Source: Holophagales bacterium
GTDB taxonomy: Bacteria; Acidobacteriota; Thermoanaerobaculia; Multivoradales; Multivoraceae
Assembly: GCA_009837885.1 (NCBI GenBank)
Contig: VXSP01000011.1
Coordinates: forward strand, 1-64,000
Length of the DNA: 64,000 nt
Reading direction: 5' to 3'
Positions within the stretch are counted from its first letter, which is position 1. Each line of letters begins with the position of its first letter. The notes beneath the pieces were generated by a model. It did no database searches, was not told where the DNA came from, and was given only the letters and a program-made list of their open reading frames with translations. The position numbers were made by a program, and so were the translations under genes. Shown here piece after piece: positions 16,925 to 27,544 of this stretch.

Positions 16925-19135
16925 ATGACGGACTCTGCGAGGGCCGCGGCCCGAAACCTCACCTCTCTTCCCGCCCTCGGCTTCCTGGCCGCCAGCCTGG
17001 TCGCGCTGCCGGCCGACGCCAACGAATGGACGTTCTGGAGGGGTCCCCACCAGAACGGCTACTCGCCCTCGACCGGCCTGATCGACACCTGGAGTCCGGA
17101 AGGCGAGAACCTGATCTGGCGACAGGACTTCATCGCCCGCTCGACCCCCGTCGTGATGGACGGCCGCGTGTATGTCAACGGCCGCGCCGGAACCGGTGTC
17201 GACCAGCAGGCGGTGGTAGCGGCTTTCGACGCCGAGACCGGCGAGCCGATCTGGGAAAACAGGTACAACCTCTACCTGACGACCGTGGCGATGAACCGGG
17301 TCGGCTGGGCCTCGCTGACCGGCGACCCGGAGACCGGCTACATCTACGCGCAACTCGTCAGCGGCCTCTTCCTCTGCCTCGACCGCGACGGCAACATCGT
17401 CTGGTCGCGCTCGCTGAAGGAGGAGCACGGCCGCTTCGAGGGCTACGGCGGCCGTACCGCCTCGGCGGTGATCGACGAGGACCAGGTCATCCTGAACATG
17501 ATCAACGGCAGTTGGGGAAACCAGGGGCCGCCGCGCCACCGCTACTACGCCTTCGACAAGCGCACCGGCGCCGTGCGCTGGATGTCGACGCCCGGCGGCA
17601 ACGTCTACGACCGGAACACGCAGTCGACTCCGGTGGTCGCGGTCATCGACGGCCAGCGGCTGCTGATCGGCGGCAACGCCGACGGCCACATCTACGCGCT
17701 GCAGGCCAGGACCGGCAGGAAGGTCTGGGGGTTCGAGCTGTCGAAGCGCGGCATCAACGTCTCGCCGGTGGTCGACGACGCGGGCCGGGTCTTCATCTCC
17801 CACAGCGAGGAGAACATCGACGAAGCCACGCTCGGCCGGGTGGTGGCGATCGACGGCACCGGCAGCGGCGACCTCACGGCCACCGGCGAACTGTGGCGCT
17901 GGAACCGGAAGAAGGCCGGCTTCCCTTCGCCGGCGCTTCACGACGGCCGGTTGTACGTCGTGAGCAACCAGGGCAATCTCGCGGCGGTCGATGCGGCCAC
18001 GGGCACGGTGCACTGGGAAGTGAGCATCGGTACGGTGGGCAAGGCGTCGCCCGTGTGGGCCGACGGCAAGCTCTACGTTCCGGAGACGAATGGCCACTTC
18101 GCCATCGTCAGACCCGGCGACGACAGCGCCGAGATCCTCGCCCGGCACGAGATCAGGATGCCCGACGACCGGCGCTACGCCGAGTTCTACGGGTCGGCGG
18201 CGATCGCCTACGGGCGAATCTACTTCACGACGGAAGAGGGCCTCTACTGCCTGGGCGACAGGGACGTGCCGTTCGAGGTGACGGCGTCGGCCGCGCCCGG
18301 CCTCGGTGACGAAGGCTCGGCGGAAGGTCCGCCCGCGACGCTGCTCGTCGTTCCGGCCGAAGTGACCGCGAAGCCCGGCGAAACCCACGAGTTCCAGGTC
18401 GAGGCCTTCGACGCCATGGGCCGCGCCCTCGGCCCGGTCGATGCCACCTGGTCGGTCAGAGGACTCGACACGGAGCCTGCGGGCTCGCGCCTCACGATCC
18501 CCGCCGATTCGGGCTTCGCCGCGGGTGCGCTGGTCGCAAAGAGCGGAGACCTCGAAGCCGAGGCGCGGATCCGGGTGTTTCCGCCGCTGCCGTGGAGCGA
18601 GGACTTCGCCGGCGGCAAGCGCGGTCTATGGATCGGCGGCGGCCGCTACGACATTGCCGAGGAAGACGGCGAGAGCATTCTGATCAAGCCGGTCGCGGAA
18701 CGGGGCCTGCTGCGTTCGCCGCTGCTGATCGGTCCGCCCAGCCTCGGCGACTACACGATCCAGGCCGATGTCCGTCTCTCGCAGAAAGGCCGCCGCAAGT
18801 CGGACGCGGGCCTGATCAACAGCGGCTACATCCTGGACCTGCTCGGCATTCACCAGCGCTTGCAGATCAGATCCTGGTCGGCGCAGCTTCGGGTCGAGAG
18901 CACGGCCGACTTCGAAGTCGAGATGGACCGCTGGTACACCATGAAGCTGCGCGTCGAGAGCGCCGGCGACACGGCGACGATCCGCGGCAAGGTCTGGCCG
19001 CGCGGCACGGACGAGCCCGCCGACTGGACGGTGACCGCGACTGACCCGCATCCCATCCACGGCGGCTCCCCCGGCCTGCTCGGCTATTCACCGTCGGTGG
19101 TCTCCTACGACAACGTACTGGTCACGACCAACTGA
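16925..19135 (+). CDS. Secreted PQQ-like beta-propeller protein with C-terminal jelly-roll region
   Basis: 736 residues from the ATG at 16925, preceded by AGGAGA; this start places a signal peptide (LPALGFLAASLVALPADA) correctly, while an upstream GTG-type frame does not. The region after the signal starts WTFWRGPHQNGYS, typical of outer PQQ-like propellers (WPQWRGP). Blades include VVAAFDAETGEPIWENRYN and AVDAATGTVHWEV. At ~475-560 there is an Ig-like segment (VVPAEVTAKPGETHEFQVEA), and the C-terminus looks like a concanavalin/LamG-type fold (PSLGDYTIQADVRLSQKGRR). Such proteins are usually non-enzymatic propellers despite the name. It opens a carbohydrate cluster and may bind or sense the glycan. 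Confidence 0.82.
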   Translation: MTDSARAAARNLTSLPALGFLAASLVALPADANEWTFWRGPHQNGYSPSTGLIDTWSPEGENLIWRQDFIARSTPVVMDGRVYVNGRAGTGVDQQAVVAAFDAETGEPIWENRYNLYLTTVAMNRVGWASLTGDPETGYIYAQLVSGLFLCLDRDGNIVWSRSLKEEHGRFEGYGGRTASAVIDEDQVILNMINGSWGNQGPPRHRYYAFDKRTGAVRWMSTPGGNVYDRNTQSTPVVAVIDGQRLLIGGNADGHIYALQARTGRKVWGFELSKRGINVSPVVDDAGRVFISHSEENIDEATLGRVVAIDGTGSGDLTATGELWRWNRKKAGFPSPALHDGRLYVVSNQGNLAAVDAATGTVHWEVSIGTVGKASPVWADGKLYVPETNGHFAIVRPGDDSAEILARHEIRMPDDRRYAEFYGSAAIAYGRIYFTTEEGLYCLGDRDVPFEVTASAAPGLGDEGSAEGPPATLLVVPAEVTAKPGETHEFQVEAFDAMGRALGPVDATWSVRGLDTEPAGSRLTIPADSGFAAGALVAKSGDLEAEARIRVFPPLPWSEDFAGGKRGLWIGGGRYDIAEEDGESILIKPVAERGLLRSPLLIGPPSLGDYTIQADVRLSQKGRRKSDAGLINSGYILDLLGIHQRLQIRSWSAQLRVESTADFEVEMDRWYTMKLRVESAGDTATIRGKVWPRGTDEPADWTVTATDPHPIHGGSPGLLGYSPSVVSYDNVLVTTN

Positions 19136-19162
19136 CCCAAAGCCCCGGGGCGGAGGAACGCG

Positions 19163-20320
19163 ATGGAACGGAGAATCCGCATGGGCATGGTCGGCGGCGG
19201 CCAGGGCGCCTTCATCGGCGCCGTCCACCGCATGGCGGCCGGGCTCGACGGCCTGATCGAGCTCGTCTGCGGCGCCTTCAGCTCGGATCCCGAGCGCTCC
19301 CGGGCCTCGGGCGCCGACCTGTTCCTGCCGCCGGAACGCTGCTACGGCACCTACCACGAGATGATGGAGCGTGAAGCAGCCCTCGACCCACGCCAGCGGA
19401 TGGACTTCGTCTCCATCGTCACGCCCAACCACATGCACTTCCCGGTGGCGAAAGCCGCGCTAGAGGCCGGCTTCCACGTGATGAGCGACAAGCCGATGAC
19501 GAAGTCGGCCGCCGAGGCCGAAGCGCTGGTCGAACTCGTCGAACGGACCGGCCTCACCTTCGGGCTGACTCACAACTACACCGGCTATCCGATGGTCAAG
19601 GAAGCCCGGCACCGTGTCCGCAGCGGCCAGCTCGGCAAAGTGCGGAAGATCGTGGTCGAGTATCCGCAGGGTTGGCTCGCCACCAAACTCGAGTCGGACG
19701 GCCAGAAGCAGGCGGACTGGCGCACGGACCCGGAGCGGGCCGGCATCAGTTGCTGCATCGGCGACATCGGCACCCATGCCGAGAACCTCGCCGAGGCGAT
19801 CACCGGGCTCCGCATCGACTCGCTGTGCGCGGACCTGACCACGTTCGTCGACGGCCGGCCGCTCGAGGACGACGGCAACATGCTGCTCCGCTTCGACAAC
19901 GGCGCCCGCGGCGTGCTCTACGCCTCCCAGATCTCGATCGACGAGGAGAACGCCCTGGCAATCCGGGTCTACGGCGAGTCAGGCGGCCTGGAGTGGCACC
20001 AGGAAGAGCCGAACACCCTGATCCTCAAGTGGCTCGACCGGCCGCGGGAGGTCCTGCGCACATCCAGCCAGGGGCTCTCCGACGACGCGGCGGCGCACAC
20101 GAGGCTGCCGGCCGGCCATCCCGAGGGCTTCCTCGAGGCCTTCGCCAACCTCTACCGGAACTTCGCGCGGACACTGGACTGCCGCCGTCGCGGGGTCGAG
20201 CCCGACGCCACGATGCTCGACTTCCCCACCGTGCACGACGGCCTGCGCGGAATGCAGTTCATCGAGACCGTCGTCGCCAGCAGCGAAAGCGAGCAGAAGT
20301 GGCTCAGCATGCCGGCCTGA
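19163..20320 (+). CDS. Gfo/Idh/MocA-family NAD(P)-dependent dehydrogenase
   Basis: 385 residues. The N-terminal Rossmann fold has [13 protein letters not shown] at 8-20. The typical EKP-type motif appears as SDKPMTKS, whose Lys is the usual catalytic residue. The middle part contains [12 protein letters not shown] and [11 protein letters not shown], whose His is probably active-site. This family oxidises or reduces sugars, inositols and amino-sugar derivatives at a ring carbon. Together with the TIM-barrel isomerase, XylA and XylB that follow on the same strand at 24-31 nt spacing, it likely feeds an unusual aldose or keto-sugar into the xylose route. Substrate unresolved. Confidence 0.88.
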   Translation: MERRIRMGMVGGGQGAFIGAVHRMAAGLDGLIELVCGAFSSDPERSRASGADLFLPPERCYGTYHEMMEREAALDPRQRMDFVSIVTPNHMHFPVAKAALEAGFHVMSDKPMTKSAAEAEALVELVERTGLTFGLTHNYTGYPMVKEARHRVRSGQLGKVRKIVVEYPQGWLATKLESDGQKQADWRTDPERAGISCCIGDIGTHAENLAEAITGLRIDSLCADLTTFVDGRPLEDDGNMLLRFDNGARGVLYASQISIDEENALAIRVYGESGGLEWHQEEPNTLILKWLDRPREVLRTSSQGLSDDAAAHTRLPAGHPEGFLEAFANLYRNFARTLDCRRRGVEPDATMLDFPTVHDGLRGMQFIETVVASSESEQKWLSMPA

Positions 20321-20351
20321 CGCGGCAGTAACCCATACCAGGAGACGCACC

Positions 20352-21347
20352 GTGGCCCGACCCGTCACCCTCTTCACCGGCCAGTGGGCCGACCTGCCCG
20401 TCGCCGACCTCTGCCCCCTGACCCGGGACCTCGGCTACGACGGCGTGGAACTCGCCTGCTGGGGCGACCACGTGGAAGTCGACCGCTGCGATGGAGCCTA
20501 CGCGTCCTCCCGGCGGGAGTTGCTCGCCTCGAACGATCTCGAGCTCCACGCGATCAGCAACCACCTGGTCGGCCAGGCCGTCTGCGACCGCATCGACGCC
20601 CGGCACGAAGCGATCCTGCCGCCCCACGTCTGGGGCGACGGCGATCCGGAAGACGTGCGCAAGCGCGCCGCCGACGAGATGATCCGCACCGGGGAAGCCG
20701 CGAAGGCCCTGGGCCTCTCGGTCGTCAACGGCTTCACCGGCAGTCCGATCTGGCACCTGCTCTATTCCTTCCCGCCGGTCCCGCTGGCGATGATCGACGA
20801 CGGCTTCGCCGACTTCGCCGCACGCTGGACGCCGATCCTCGACGCCTACAGCGAACTCGGCGTCCGCTTCGGCCTCGAGGTCCACCCGACCGAGATCGCC
20901 TTCGACACGGTAAGCGCCGAGCGGGCGATCGAGGCGGTGGGAGGCCATCCGGCGTTCGGCTTCAACTACGACCCGAGCCATCTCGGCTACCAGGGCGTCG
21001 ACTACGTCGACTTCATCCGCCGTTTCAGCGACCGCATCTTCCACGTCCACATCAAGGACGCCTGGTGGTCCGACCAGCCGAAGCCGTGCGGCGTCTTCGG
21101 CGGCCACACGAACTTCGGCGACCACCGCCGGTTCTGGGACTTCCGCTCGCCCGGCCGCGGCTCCGTCGACTTCGAGGAGATCATCCGTGCGCTGAACGAC
21201 ATCGGCTACGACGGACCGCTCTCGGTCGAGTGGGAGGACTCCGGCATGGACCGGGAGCATGGCGCCGCCGAAGCGGCGGAGTTCGTCAGGGCGCTCGACT
21301 TCGCACCGTCCGCGATCGCCTTCGACGCCGCGTTCGAAGACAACTGA
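20352..21347 (+). CDS. Sugar phosphate isomerase/epimerase (xylose isomerase-like TIM barrel)
   Basis: 331 residues from a GTG. AP endonuclease-2-type TIM barrel: [14 protein letters not shown] near the N-terminus, [10 protein letters not shown] in the middle. Metal-binding Glu, His and Asp are likely in [27 protein letters not shown] and SVEWEDSGM, which match the IolE/IolI-like pattern. Such proteins catalyse epimerisation, isomerisation or dehydration of sugars or inositols and usually sit beside a Gfo/Idh/MocA dehydrogenase, as here. The pair probably converts a sugar that then enters via XylA/XylB. Confidence 0.86.
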   Translation: MARPVTLFTGQWADLPVADLCPLTRDLGYDGVELACWGDHVEVDRCDGAYASSRRELLASNDLELHAISNHLVGQAVCDRIDARHEAILPPHVWGDGDPEDVRKRAADEMIRTGEAAKALGLSVVNGFTGSPIWHLLYSFPPVPLAMIDDGFADFAARWTPILDAYSELGVRFGLEVHPTEIAFDTVSAERAIEAVGGHPAFGFNYDPSHLGYQGVDYVDFIRRFSDRIFHVHIKDAWWSDQPKPCGVFGGHTNFGDHRRFWDFRSPGRGSVDFEEIIRALNDIGYDGPLSVEWEDSGMDREHGAAEAAEFVRALDFAPSAIAFDAAFEDN

Positions 21348-21371
21348 CGAAACAGCCCAGCGAGCCCTGAG

Positions 21372-22715
21372 ATGACGCCTTTCTTCCCCGAAGTCACCAA
21401 GCCGATCCCCTTCCACGGGCCGGCCAGCCGGGAGCCATTGGCTTTCAAGTACTACGACCGCGACCGAAAGGTCGGCAACCGGACGATGGAGCGGCACCTG
21501 AAGTTCGCCGTCGCCTGCTGGCACACGTTCAAGGGCGGCGGCCAGGATCCCTTCGGACCGGATCCCGTGTACGACCGCCCCTGGAACCACGCCCCGACGG
21601 ACATCGAGGTCGCCGTCCGCACCCTGAACGCGGCCTTCGAGTTCTTCACGAAGCTCGGGGTGCGCTACTACTGCTTCCACGACCGGGACGTCGCTCCCGA
21701 AGGCCGAGCGATCGCGGAGAGCAACGAGTACCTCGAGGAGATCGTTCAGCTCGCCAGAATCCGGCAGCGCGAGACCGGCGTCAAGCTGCTCTGGGGCACC
21801 GCCAACCTGTTCTCGCACCCGCGCTACACGCACGGCGCGGCGACCAACCCCGACCCGCGCGTCTTCGCCCACGCCGCCGCCCAGGTGCGGCGGGCGATCG
21901 ACGCCACGATCGCACTCGGAGGCACCGGCTACGTGTTCTGGGGGGGCCGCGAGGGCTACACGTCCCTGATCAACACGGACATGCGCCGCGAGCGCGAGCA
22001 GATGGCGGCCTTCCTGCGACTCGCCGTCGACTACGCGCGCCGCCAGGGCTTCAAGGGCAAGTTCTTCCTCGAGCCCAAGGCAAAGGAGCCGTCGGTCCAC
22101 CAGTACGACTTCGACTGCGGCCACTGCCTGAACTTCCTGCGTGAGTTCGACCTGATGGACGACTTCCTGCTGAACGTCGAGGCGAACCATGCCACTCTGG
22201 CCACTCACTCGTTCGAGCACGAACTGGCGACGGCCGCGGGCGCCGGCATGCTCGGCAGCGTCGACATCAACCGCGGCCTCGAGGGCGTCGGTTGGGACAC
22301 GGACAACTTCGCGATGAGCCTGCGCGAGTGCGTCCTGGCGTTGCTCATCATCCGGGGCCAGGGTGGCCTGCGCTGGGGCGGCCTGAACTTCGACGCCAAG
22401 GTGCGGCGGGGCTCGTTCGACACGGTCGACCTGTTCTACGCCCACGTCGCCTCGATGGACGTCTTCGCCAAGGCGCTGCTGATCGTCGAGCGCATCCGGA
22501 AGGACGGCGTGCTCGGTCTCGCCGGCAAGCGGATCCGCCAGCGCTACGCCGGCTACCGCCGCGGCCTGGGACGCAAGGCGCTCGCTGGCGACACCACTCT
22601 CGAGGAGCTGGAACAGTGGGCCGGCAGCCTCGGCGAACCGCCGAAGACGAGCGGACGCCAGGAAGAACTCGAGAGCATCCTGAACGACTATCTCTACAGC
22701 ACCCGCATCGAGTGA
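21372..22715 (+). CDS. xylA: Xylose isomerase
   Basis: 447 residues, the size of long (group II) xylose isomerases. Catalytic H103 and D106 lie in CFHDRD. Metal ligands are in FFLEPKAKEPSVHQYDFD and NVEANHATLA, and substrate-binding FWGGREGY is near 197. The enzyme interconverts D-xylose and D-xylulose (also D-glucose and D-fructose) with Mg2+ or Mn2+. The stop codon overlaps the GTG start of the kinase gene (GTGA), so isomerase and kinase are translationally coupled. Confidence 0.95.
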   Translation: MTPFFPEVTKPIPFHGPASREPLAFKYYDRDRKVGNRTMERHLKFAVACWHTFKGGGQDPFGPDPVYDRPWNHAPTDIEVAVRTLNAAFEFFTKLGVRYYCFHDRDVAPEGRAIAESNEYLEEIVQLARIRQRETGVKLLWGTANLFSHPRYTHGAATNPDPRVFAHAAAQVRRAIDATIALGGTGYVFWGGREGYTSLINTDMRREREQMAAFLRLAVDYARRQGFKGKFFLEPKAKEPSVHQYDFDCGHCLNFLREFDLMDDFLLNVEANHATLATHSFEHELATAAGAGMLGSVDINRGLEGVGWDTDNFAMSLRECVLALLIIRGQGGLRWGGLNFDAKVRRGSFDTVDLFYAHVASMDVFAKALLIVERIRKDGVLGLAGKRIRQRYAGYRRGLGRKALAGDTTLEELEQWAGSLGEPPKTSGRQEELESILNDYLYSTRIE

Positions 22716-24280
22716 ACGGCGCCTTCTACCTTGGGATCGACGTCGGCACCCAGAGTCTGACCGCGATCCTGGTCGAAGCGCCGCCGGCGGAAGGCGAGCT
22801 GGAGAATCGTGCCAGCCGCATTGCCGCTCGGGTCAGTGTTCATTACGACACGGAACTTCCTCAGTATGGAACCGTCAACGGACAGCTTCCCAACGAGGAT
22901 CCGGCGCTAGGGCGAGTGCCGCCGTGCATGTGGCTCGAAGCCCTGGACCTGGCCTTCGAGAAACTCGGAACCGGAGCCTGCCGTCAGATCAGCGGCGTGT
23001 CGGTGTCGGGTCAGCAGCACGGTTCCGTCTACTTACGACCAGAGTCCGAGGCCGTACTTCAGTCCCTGACTCCGCAGCAGGGCCTTGCCGGGCAGATCGA
23101 ACCTCATCTCTCCCGGGCGGAAGCGCCGATCTGGACCGACTCCTCAACCACGCGGGAATGCGAGGAAATCCGGCGGGAGCTCCGTGGAGCAACCGCAACG
23201 GCCGAACTGACCGGGAGCGACACCTTCGAGCGGTTCACCGGCCCGCAGATCCGCCGATTCGCGCGGACCGAGCCCGAGGCGTGGGGTCGTACGGCCCATG
23301 TGTGTCTGGTCAGTTCCTTCGTCACGTCGGTCCTGGCCGGCCGGCTGGCGCCGATCGACCATGGCGACGGCTCCGGGATGAACCTGCTCGACATTCGCCG
23401 GCGGGAATGGTCGAGGGCCGCGATGGCGGCAACCGCCAAGGGGCTCGGCCGCAGACTGCCGCCGACCTGCGCGCCGTGGACCGTCGTCGGACCGGTCGCG
23501 CCCTACTTCGTGTCCAGGTACGGCCTGCCGGCCTCGGTACAGGTCGTCGCCGGTTCGGGCGACAACCCCTGCTCCCTGGTCGGAGTCGGCGTCCGGGAAC
23601 CGGGGGAGGCGGTCCTGAGTCTGGGCACGAGCGACACGTACTTCGGGCTCCTGAAGGAGGTCGCGGTCGACCCGGAGGCGAATGGACACGTGTTCGTCGC
23701 CCCGAGCGGTCACCCGATGAGCCTCATCTGCTTCCGCAACGGTTCGCTCGCGCGCGAGGCGGTGCGGGACCGGTACGAACTGGACTGGCCGGGCTTCGAC
23801 GCCGCCCTGCGGGCAACGCCGCCGGGCAACGACGGCATGATGATGCTGCCCTGGTTCGAACCCGAGATCGTGCCGCGCGTGGCGCGGCCCCGTGTCCACC
23901 GGCTGGGCGGGCTACGCGACGAGCCGGAGCAGGCCGCCGGGAACTGCCGGGCGGTGGTCGAAGGCCAGTTCCTGTCGATGCGGCTCAACTCCGCATGGAT
24001 GGCGACCCGGCCGAGAAGGCTCGTCGCCACCGGCGGCGGCGCGCAGAACCGCGAACTCCTGCAGATCGCCGCCGACGTGCTCGGCTGCCGTGTCGAGAGC
24101 CTCGAGGTATCGGACGGCGCCGCGCTCGGCGCCGCGCTACGCGCCACCGGGAAACGGCTGCCTCCCCTGCCGCCCGCCGGCGAACCCGGCCCTGCCGCCG
24201 AACCAAGGCCGGAAGCTACGGCGATCTATGACGCCATGCTGCCCCGGTATGCCGAGGCTCAACGCCGCGCCGCCGGCTGA
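22712..24280 (+). CDS. xylB: Xylulokinase (FGGY carbohydrate kinase)
   Basis: 522 residues from the GTG at 22712 in the GTGA overlap with xylA; the frame upstream of it is antiparallel noise. FGGY kinase signatures: GIDVGTQSLTAILVE at the N-terminus, VSGQQHGSVY, VVAGSGDNPCSLVG (catalytic Asp region), SLGTSDTYFGL, and the ATP-binding VATGGGAQNRELLQIAAD near the C-terminus. It phosphorylates D-xylulose to xylulose-5-phosphate for the pentose phosphate pathway; coupling to xylA makes this the best assignment within the family. It converges on the DUF3014 gene with only 5 nt between them. Confidence 0.92.
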   Translation: MNGAFYLGIDVGTQSLTAILVEAPPAEGELENRASRIAARVSVHYDTELPQYGTVNGQLPNEDPALGRVPPCMWLEALDLAFEKLGTGACRQISGVSVSGQQHGSVYLRPESEAVLQSLTPQQGLAGQIEPHLSRAEAPIWTDSSTTRECEEIRRELRGATATAELTGSDTFERFTGPQIRRFARTEPEAWGRTAHVCLVSSFVTSVLAGRLAPIDHGDGSGMNLLDIRRREWSRAAMAATAKGLGRRLPPTCAPWTVVGPVAPYFVSRYGLPASVQVVAGSGDNPCSLVGVGVREPGEAVLSLGTSDTYFGLLKEVAVDPEANGHVFVAPSGHPMSLICFRNGSLAREAVRDRYELDWPGFDAALRATPPGNDGMMMLPWFEPEIVPRVARPRVHRLGGLRDEPEQAAGNCRAVVEGQFLSMRLNSAWMATRPRRLVATGGGAQNRELLQIAADVLGCRVESLEVSDGAALGAALRATGKRLPPLPPAGEPGPAAEPRPEATAIYDAMLPRYAEAQRRAAG

Positions 24281-24285
24281 ACCGG

Positions 24286-25227
24286 CTACTCCAGCGCTCC
24301 GTACAGCTCCCTGAGCTTGGACCGCACCCGGTCGCCGTTCTCGGGGCCTAGCCGCAGGAGCAGCTTCTGGGCCGGGCTCAGGCTCTCGAGTGCCGGATCG
24401 ACGTACTCGAAGCTGATGACCCGCAGGCGGAGTTCGGGTGGAGACTCCGGCATCGGAGTCGAGAGGAGTTTCGTCACGGCGAGTTCAAGCGTGTCGCCGA
24501 ACTCCCCCGGATACCCGAGCTCGTCGTGGGCCCGCTCGAACAGCGGCTCGAGCTGCTCGTAGGCTCCGGCCGCGCCGGCGACGTCGACCGAATCGAACAC
24601 GTCCACCGCCAGGTCGTAGCGGCGGTAACTCGTCTCGGCCGGATAGAAGCGCTGTCCGCGCCGGACGACACTGAATCCGTCCTCGGGTTGCAGCGGCTCA
24701 AGCCCGTTCTGGGGCGGCTCGTCGTAGGCGACGGCGCCTACCGAGCGCACGAAGCCGATCGTCAGCTCCTCGGGAGCGAGCCAGGCGAGCCACTCCGCGT
24801 GCCGGGACAGGCCTGCGACGAGCTCCCGCACCAGAGAGTCGCTCCCGGCCAGGTCCGGTTCGGGCTCGGACGCCGGCGCAGCCGCTTCGGCGGCCTCGGA
24901 TTCCGCCTCCGGTTCGGGAGCCGCCTCGTCGACGACCGCGGTCGGGGCCTCCGCCGCGCCATCGCCGGCCGGGCCGGGCCCGCGGCTCGTGTACCACCAC
25001 CAGAGGACGACGGCCGCGCCGATCAGGATCAGGCCCGCGATGACGATGACCGTCAGCGTCCCGGAACGTTCCGCGGGCTCCTCGTCGGGAGGGACGCCCC
25101 CCTCCTGGTTCAGGTCCAGGGGCAGGTCGAAGCGCGGACCGCCCACGTCCGGCTCCCCTTCCCTCGGCTGCCTGTCCTCCGGCAAGGTCTCCTCAGGCGG
25201 TTCCCCACCCGTGGGCTTGTCGTCCAT
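24286..25227 (-). CDS. DUF3014 membrane-anchored protein
   Basis: 313 residues. A charged, Pro/Glu-rich N-terminus precedes one membrane helix at ~58-77 (VIVIAGLILIGAAVVLWWWY), then an Ala/Glu/Pro linker, then a soluble domain. The C-terminal half matches the DUF3014 pattern: YRRYDLAVDVFDSVD, LEPLFERAHDELGYPG, LLSTPMPESPPELRL and the ending SPAQKLLLRLGPENGDRV. The domain would face the periplasm. Function is unknown for this family. The nearest same-strand genes encode a CoxE/CoxD-type pair 75 nt upstream; a shared role is only a guess. Confidence 0.85.
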   Translation of the reverse strand: MDDKPTGGEPPEETLPEDRQPREGEPDVGGPRFDLPLDLNQEGGVPPDEEPAERSGTLTVIVIAGLILIGAAVVLWWWYTSRGPGPAGDGAAEAPTAVVDEAAPEPEAESEAAEAAAPASEPEPDLAGSDSLVRELVAGLSRHAEWLAWLAPEELTIGFVRSVGAVAYDEPPQNGLEPLQPEDGFSVVRRGQRFYPAETSYRRYDLAVDVFDSVDVAGAAGAYEQLEPLFERAHDELGYPGEFGDTLELAVTKLLSTPMPESPPELRLRVISFEYVDPALESLSPAQKLLLRLGPENGDRVRSKLRELYGALE

Positions 25228-25301
25228 TGGGACAGTGTAACCGCTCGGATCCGTCCGTCATTCCGGCATCGCCGCGCCGCGGCTGCCGGGCTCAGCGCGG
25301 A

Positions 25302-26495
25302 TCAGGCGGCGAGAGCGCGATTCGGCCGGATGCCCCGCAGCACGTCGATTCCCTCGGTCAGACCGTCGATGGTCAACTCGAACATCGGGAACACCTGCCG
25401 GATCAGGTGAATCGTCGGCGCGTTCCAGATGCGCCGCGGTTCCGGATTGAGCCAGATCGAGTTCGGACAGCGGTCGCGGAACTTGCGGAGCCAGTCGAGG
25501 CCGGTCACCTGGTTCGTGTGGTAGTAGTCGATCGCGCCGCCGGTATGGGTCAGCTCGTACGGGCTCATCCAGGCGTCCCCGACCAGGCACACGGACCAGG
25601 TGTGGTCCAGTCGCTTCAGGATCCGGGAGGTGGCCTCGCCCTTCCAGCGGCTGATGTCCGTGTACAGGTTCTCGTACACGCAGTTGTGGAAGAACTTGAA
25701 CTCGAACTTCTTGAAGTGGTTCGCCTTGTGCGCGGCGGAGAACAGCCGCTCGCACAGCAGGGTGTGCGGGTCCATCGAACCGCCGACGTCGATCAGCAGC
25801 AGCAGCTTGATCCGGTTGCGCTTCGGCGGCCGGAACACGAGGTCGATCTCGCCGGCGTTGCGGGCGCTGCTGTCGATCGTCTCGTCGATATCGAGTTCCT
25901 CGGGCCCCTCGTCCTTGTCCAGCTTGCGCAGCCGGCGCAGCGCCAGCCCGATCTGCCGGGTGTCCAGGATGCGGTCCGAGCGCAGGTTGCGGAAGCGGCG
26001 GTCGGTCGCCACCTGCACGGCCGAACGGCCGCCGCCCGAGCCACCGATCCGAACCCCCGTCGGATGCTCGCCGCCGTGGCCGAAGGGCGACATGCCACCC
26101 GTCCCGATCCAGCGGTTGCCGCCGTCGTGGCGCTCCTTCTGCTCCTCGAGCAGTTCCTTGAAGCGCTCGCGGAGTTCGTCCAGGTCCAGCGCCTCGAGCT
26201 TCGCACGCTCCTCGTCGGTCAGTTCGCGCGGCAGTTCCGGCTTGGACAGCCACTCCAGCAGTTCATCGCTGATGTCGAAGTGGTTCTCGACGCCCATGAA
26301 GAACGAAGCGAAGGCCCGATCGTAGTTGTCGAAGTCGGCCTCCCGCTTGACCATCAGACAACGGGCCAGGTTGTAGAAGACGTGCAGATCGGCCCGGCTA
26401 TAGCCGATCGCCAGCGCCCTCATCAGCGACAGCCACTCCGTGATCGTCACCTTCAGGCCGTAGCCCCTCAGGTGGTAGAAGAAGTCGACGAACAT
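25302..26495 (-). CDS. CoxE-like VWA-domain protein
   Basis: 397 residues. The N-terminal helical region (FFYHLRGYGLKVTITEWLSL) and a later VWA-type domain with LLLIDVGGSMDPH (the CoxE form of MIDAS) mark the CoxE family. A Gly-rich central segment (GNRWIGTGGMSPFGHGGEHP) is also usual in it. CoxE proteins partner with a MoxR-type ATPase (CoxD); in carbon monoxide dehydrogenase clusters they help to insert the metal centre. Here no CODH genes are seen, so the client is unknown. The ATPase is encoded just upstream (8 nt gap) on the same strand. Confidence 0.87.
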   Translation of the reverse strand: MFVDFFYHLRGYGLKVTITEWLSLMRALAIGYSRADLHVFYNLARCLMVKREADFDNYDRAFASFFMGVENHFDISDELLEWLSKPELPRELTDEERAKLEALDLDELRERFKELLEEQKERHDGGNRWIGTGGMSPFGHGGEHPTGVRIGGSGGGRSAVQVATDRRFRNLRSDRILDTRQIGLALRRLRKLDKDEGPEELDIDETIDSSARNAGEIDLVFRPPKRNRIKLLLLIDVGGSMDPHTLLCERLFSAAHKANHFKKFEFKFFHNCVYENLYTDISRWKGEATSRILKRLDHTWSVCLVGDAWMSPYELTHTGGAIDYYHTNQVTGLDWLRKFRDRCPNSIWLNPEPRRIWNAPTIHLIRQVFPMFELTIDGLTEGIDVLRGIRPNRALAA

Positions 26496-26503
26496 CGCTG
26501 GGG

Positions 26504-27334
<831 letters not shown>

Positions 27335-27418
27335 GCTGCCCTCTATCCTCCGGCGTGGCCGGCGTTATCCAGCTTCAATGCAAGGCACAGTTCGCGATAG
27401 CGGGGCGCAGTGTAACAG

Positions 27419-27432
27419 ACCGACCGGTCGGT
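27419..27432. promoter_or_regulatory. 14-bp perfect palindrome, TetR-operator-like
   Basis: ACCGACCGGTCGGT is a perfect inverted repeat in the 206-nt divergent region between the CoxD-like ATPase gene (minus) and the sirtuin gene (plus). The shape resembles operators of TetR-family repressors. No TetR gene is nearby, so the assignment is by pattern only. The rest of this intergenic region holds only the short leader frame described separately. Confidence 0.4.
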
Positions 27433-27484
27433 AGAGACCTGCCCGTAGACTGGCTGAGTCGGCCCAAGAACTCGGAGAACACGA

Positions 27485-27544
27485 ATGAGTCAAGCACAGG
27501 ATCTCGAACGCATGATCTACGAAGCGAGGCGCAAAACGCCATGA
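27485..27544 (+). CDS. 19-codon leader reading frame duplicating the sirtuin N-terminus
   Basis: ATG at 27485, preceded by GGAGAA at a good spacing; it encodes MSQAQDLERMIYEARRKTP and stops at 27544 with TGA overlapping the sirtuin ATG (ATGA). The peptide matches the first residues of the sirtuin (MNQLQDLQQMLKEASR) at about half of positions, and the DNA is alike too. The two copies are 56 nt apart, so they are in different frames. It may be a relic of a tandem duplication and may couple translation to the sirtuin gene. No evidence shows that the peptide itself has a role. Confidence 0.45.
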   Translation: MSQAQDLERMIYEARRKTP

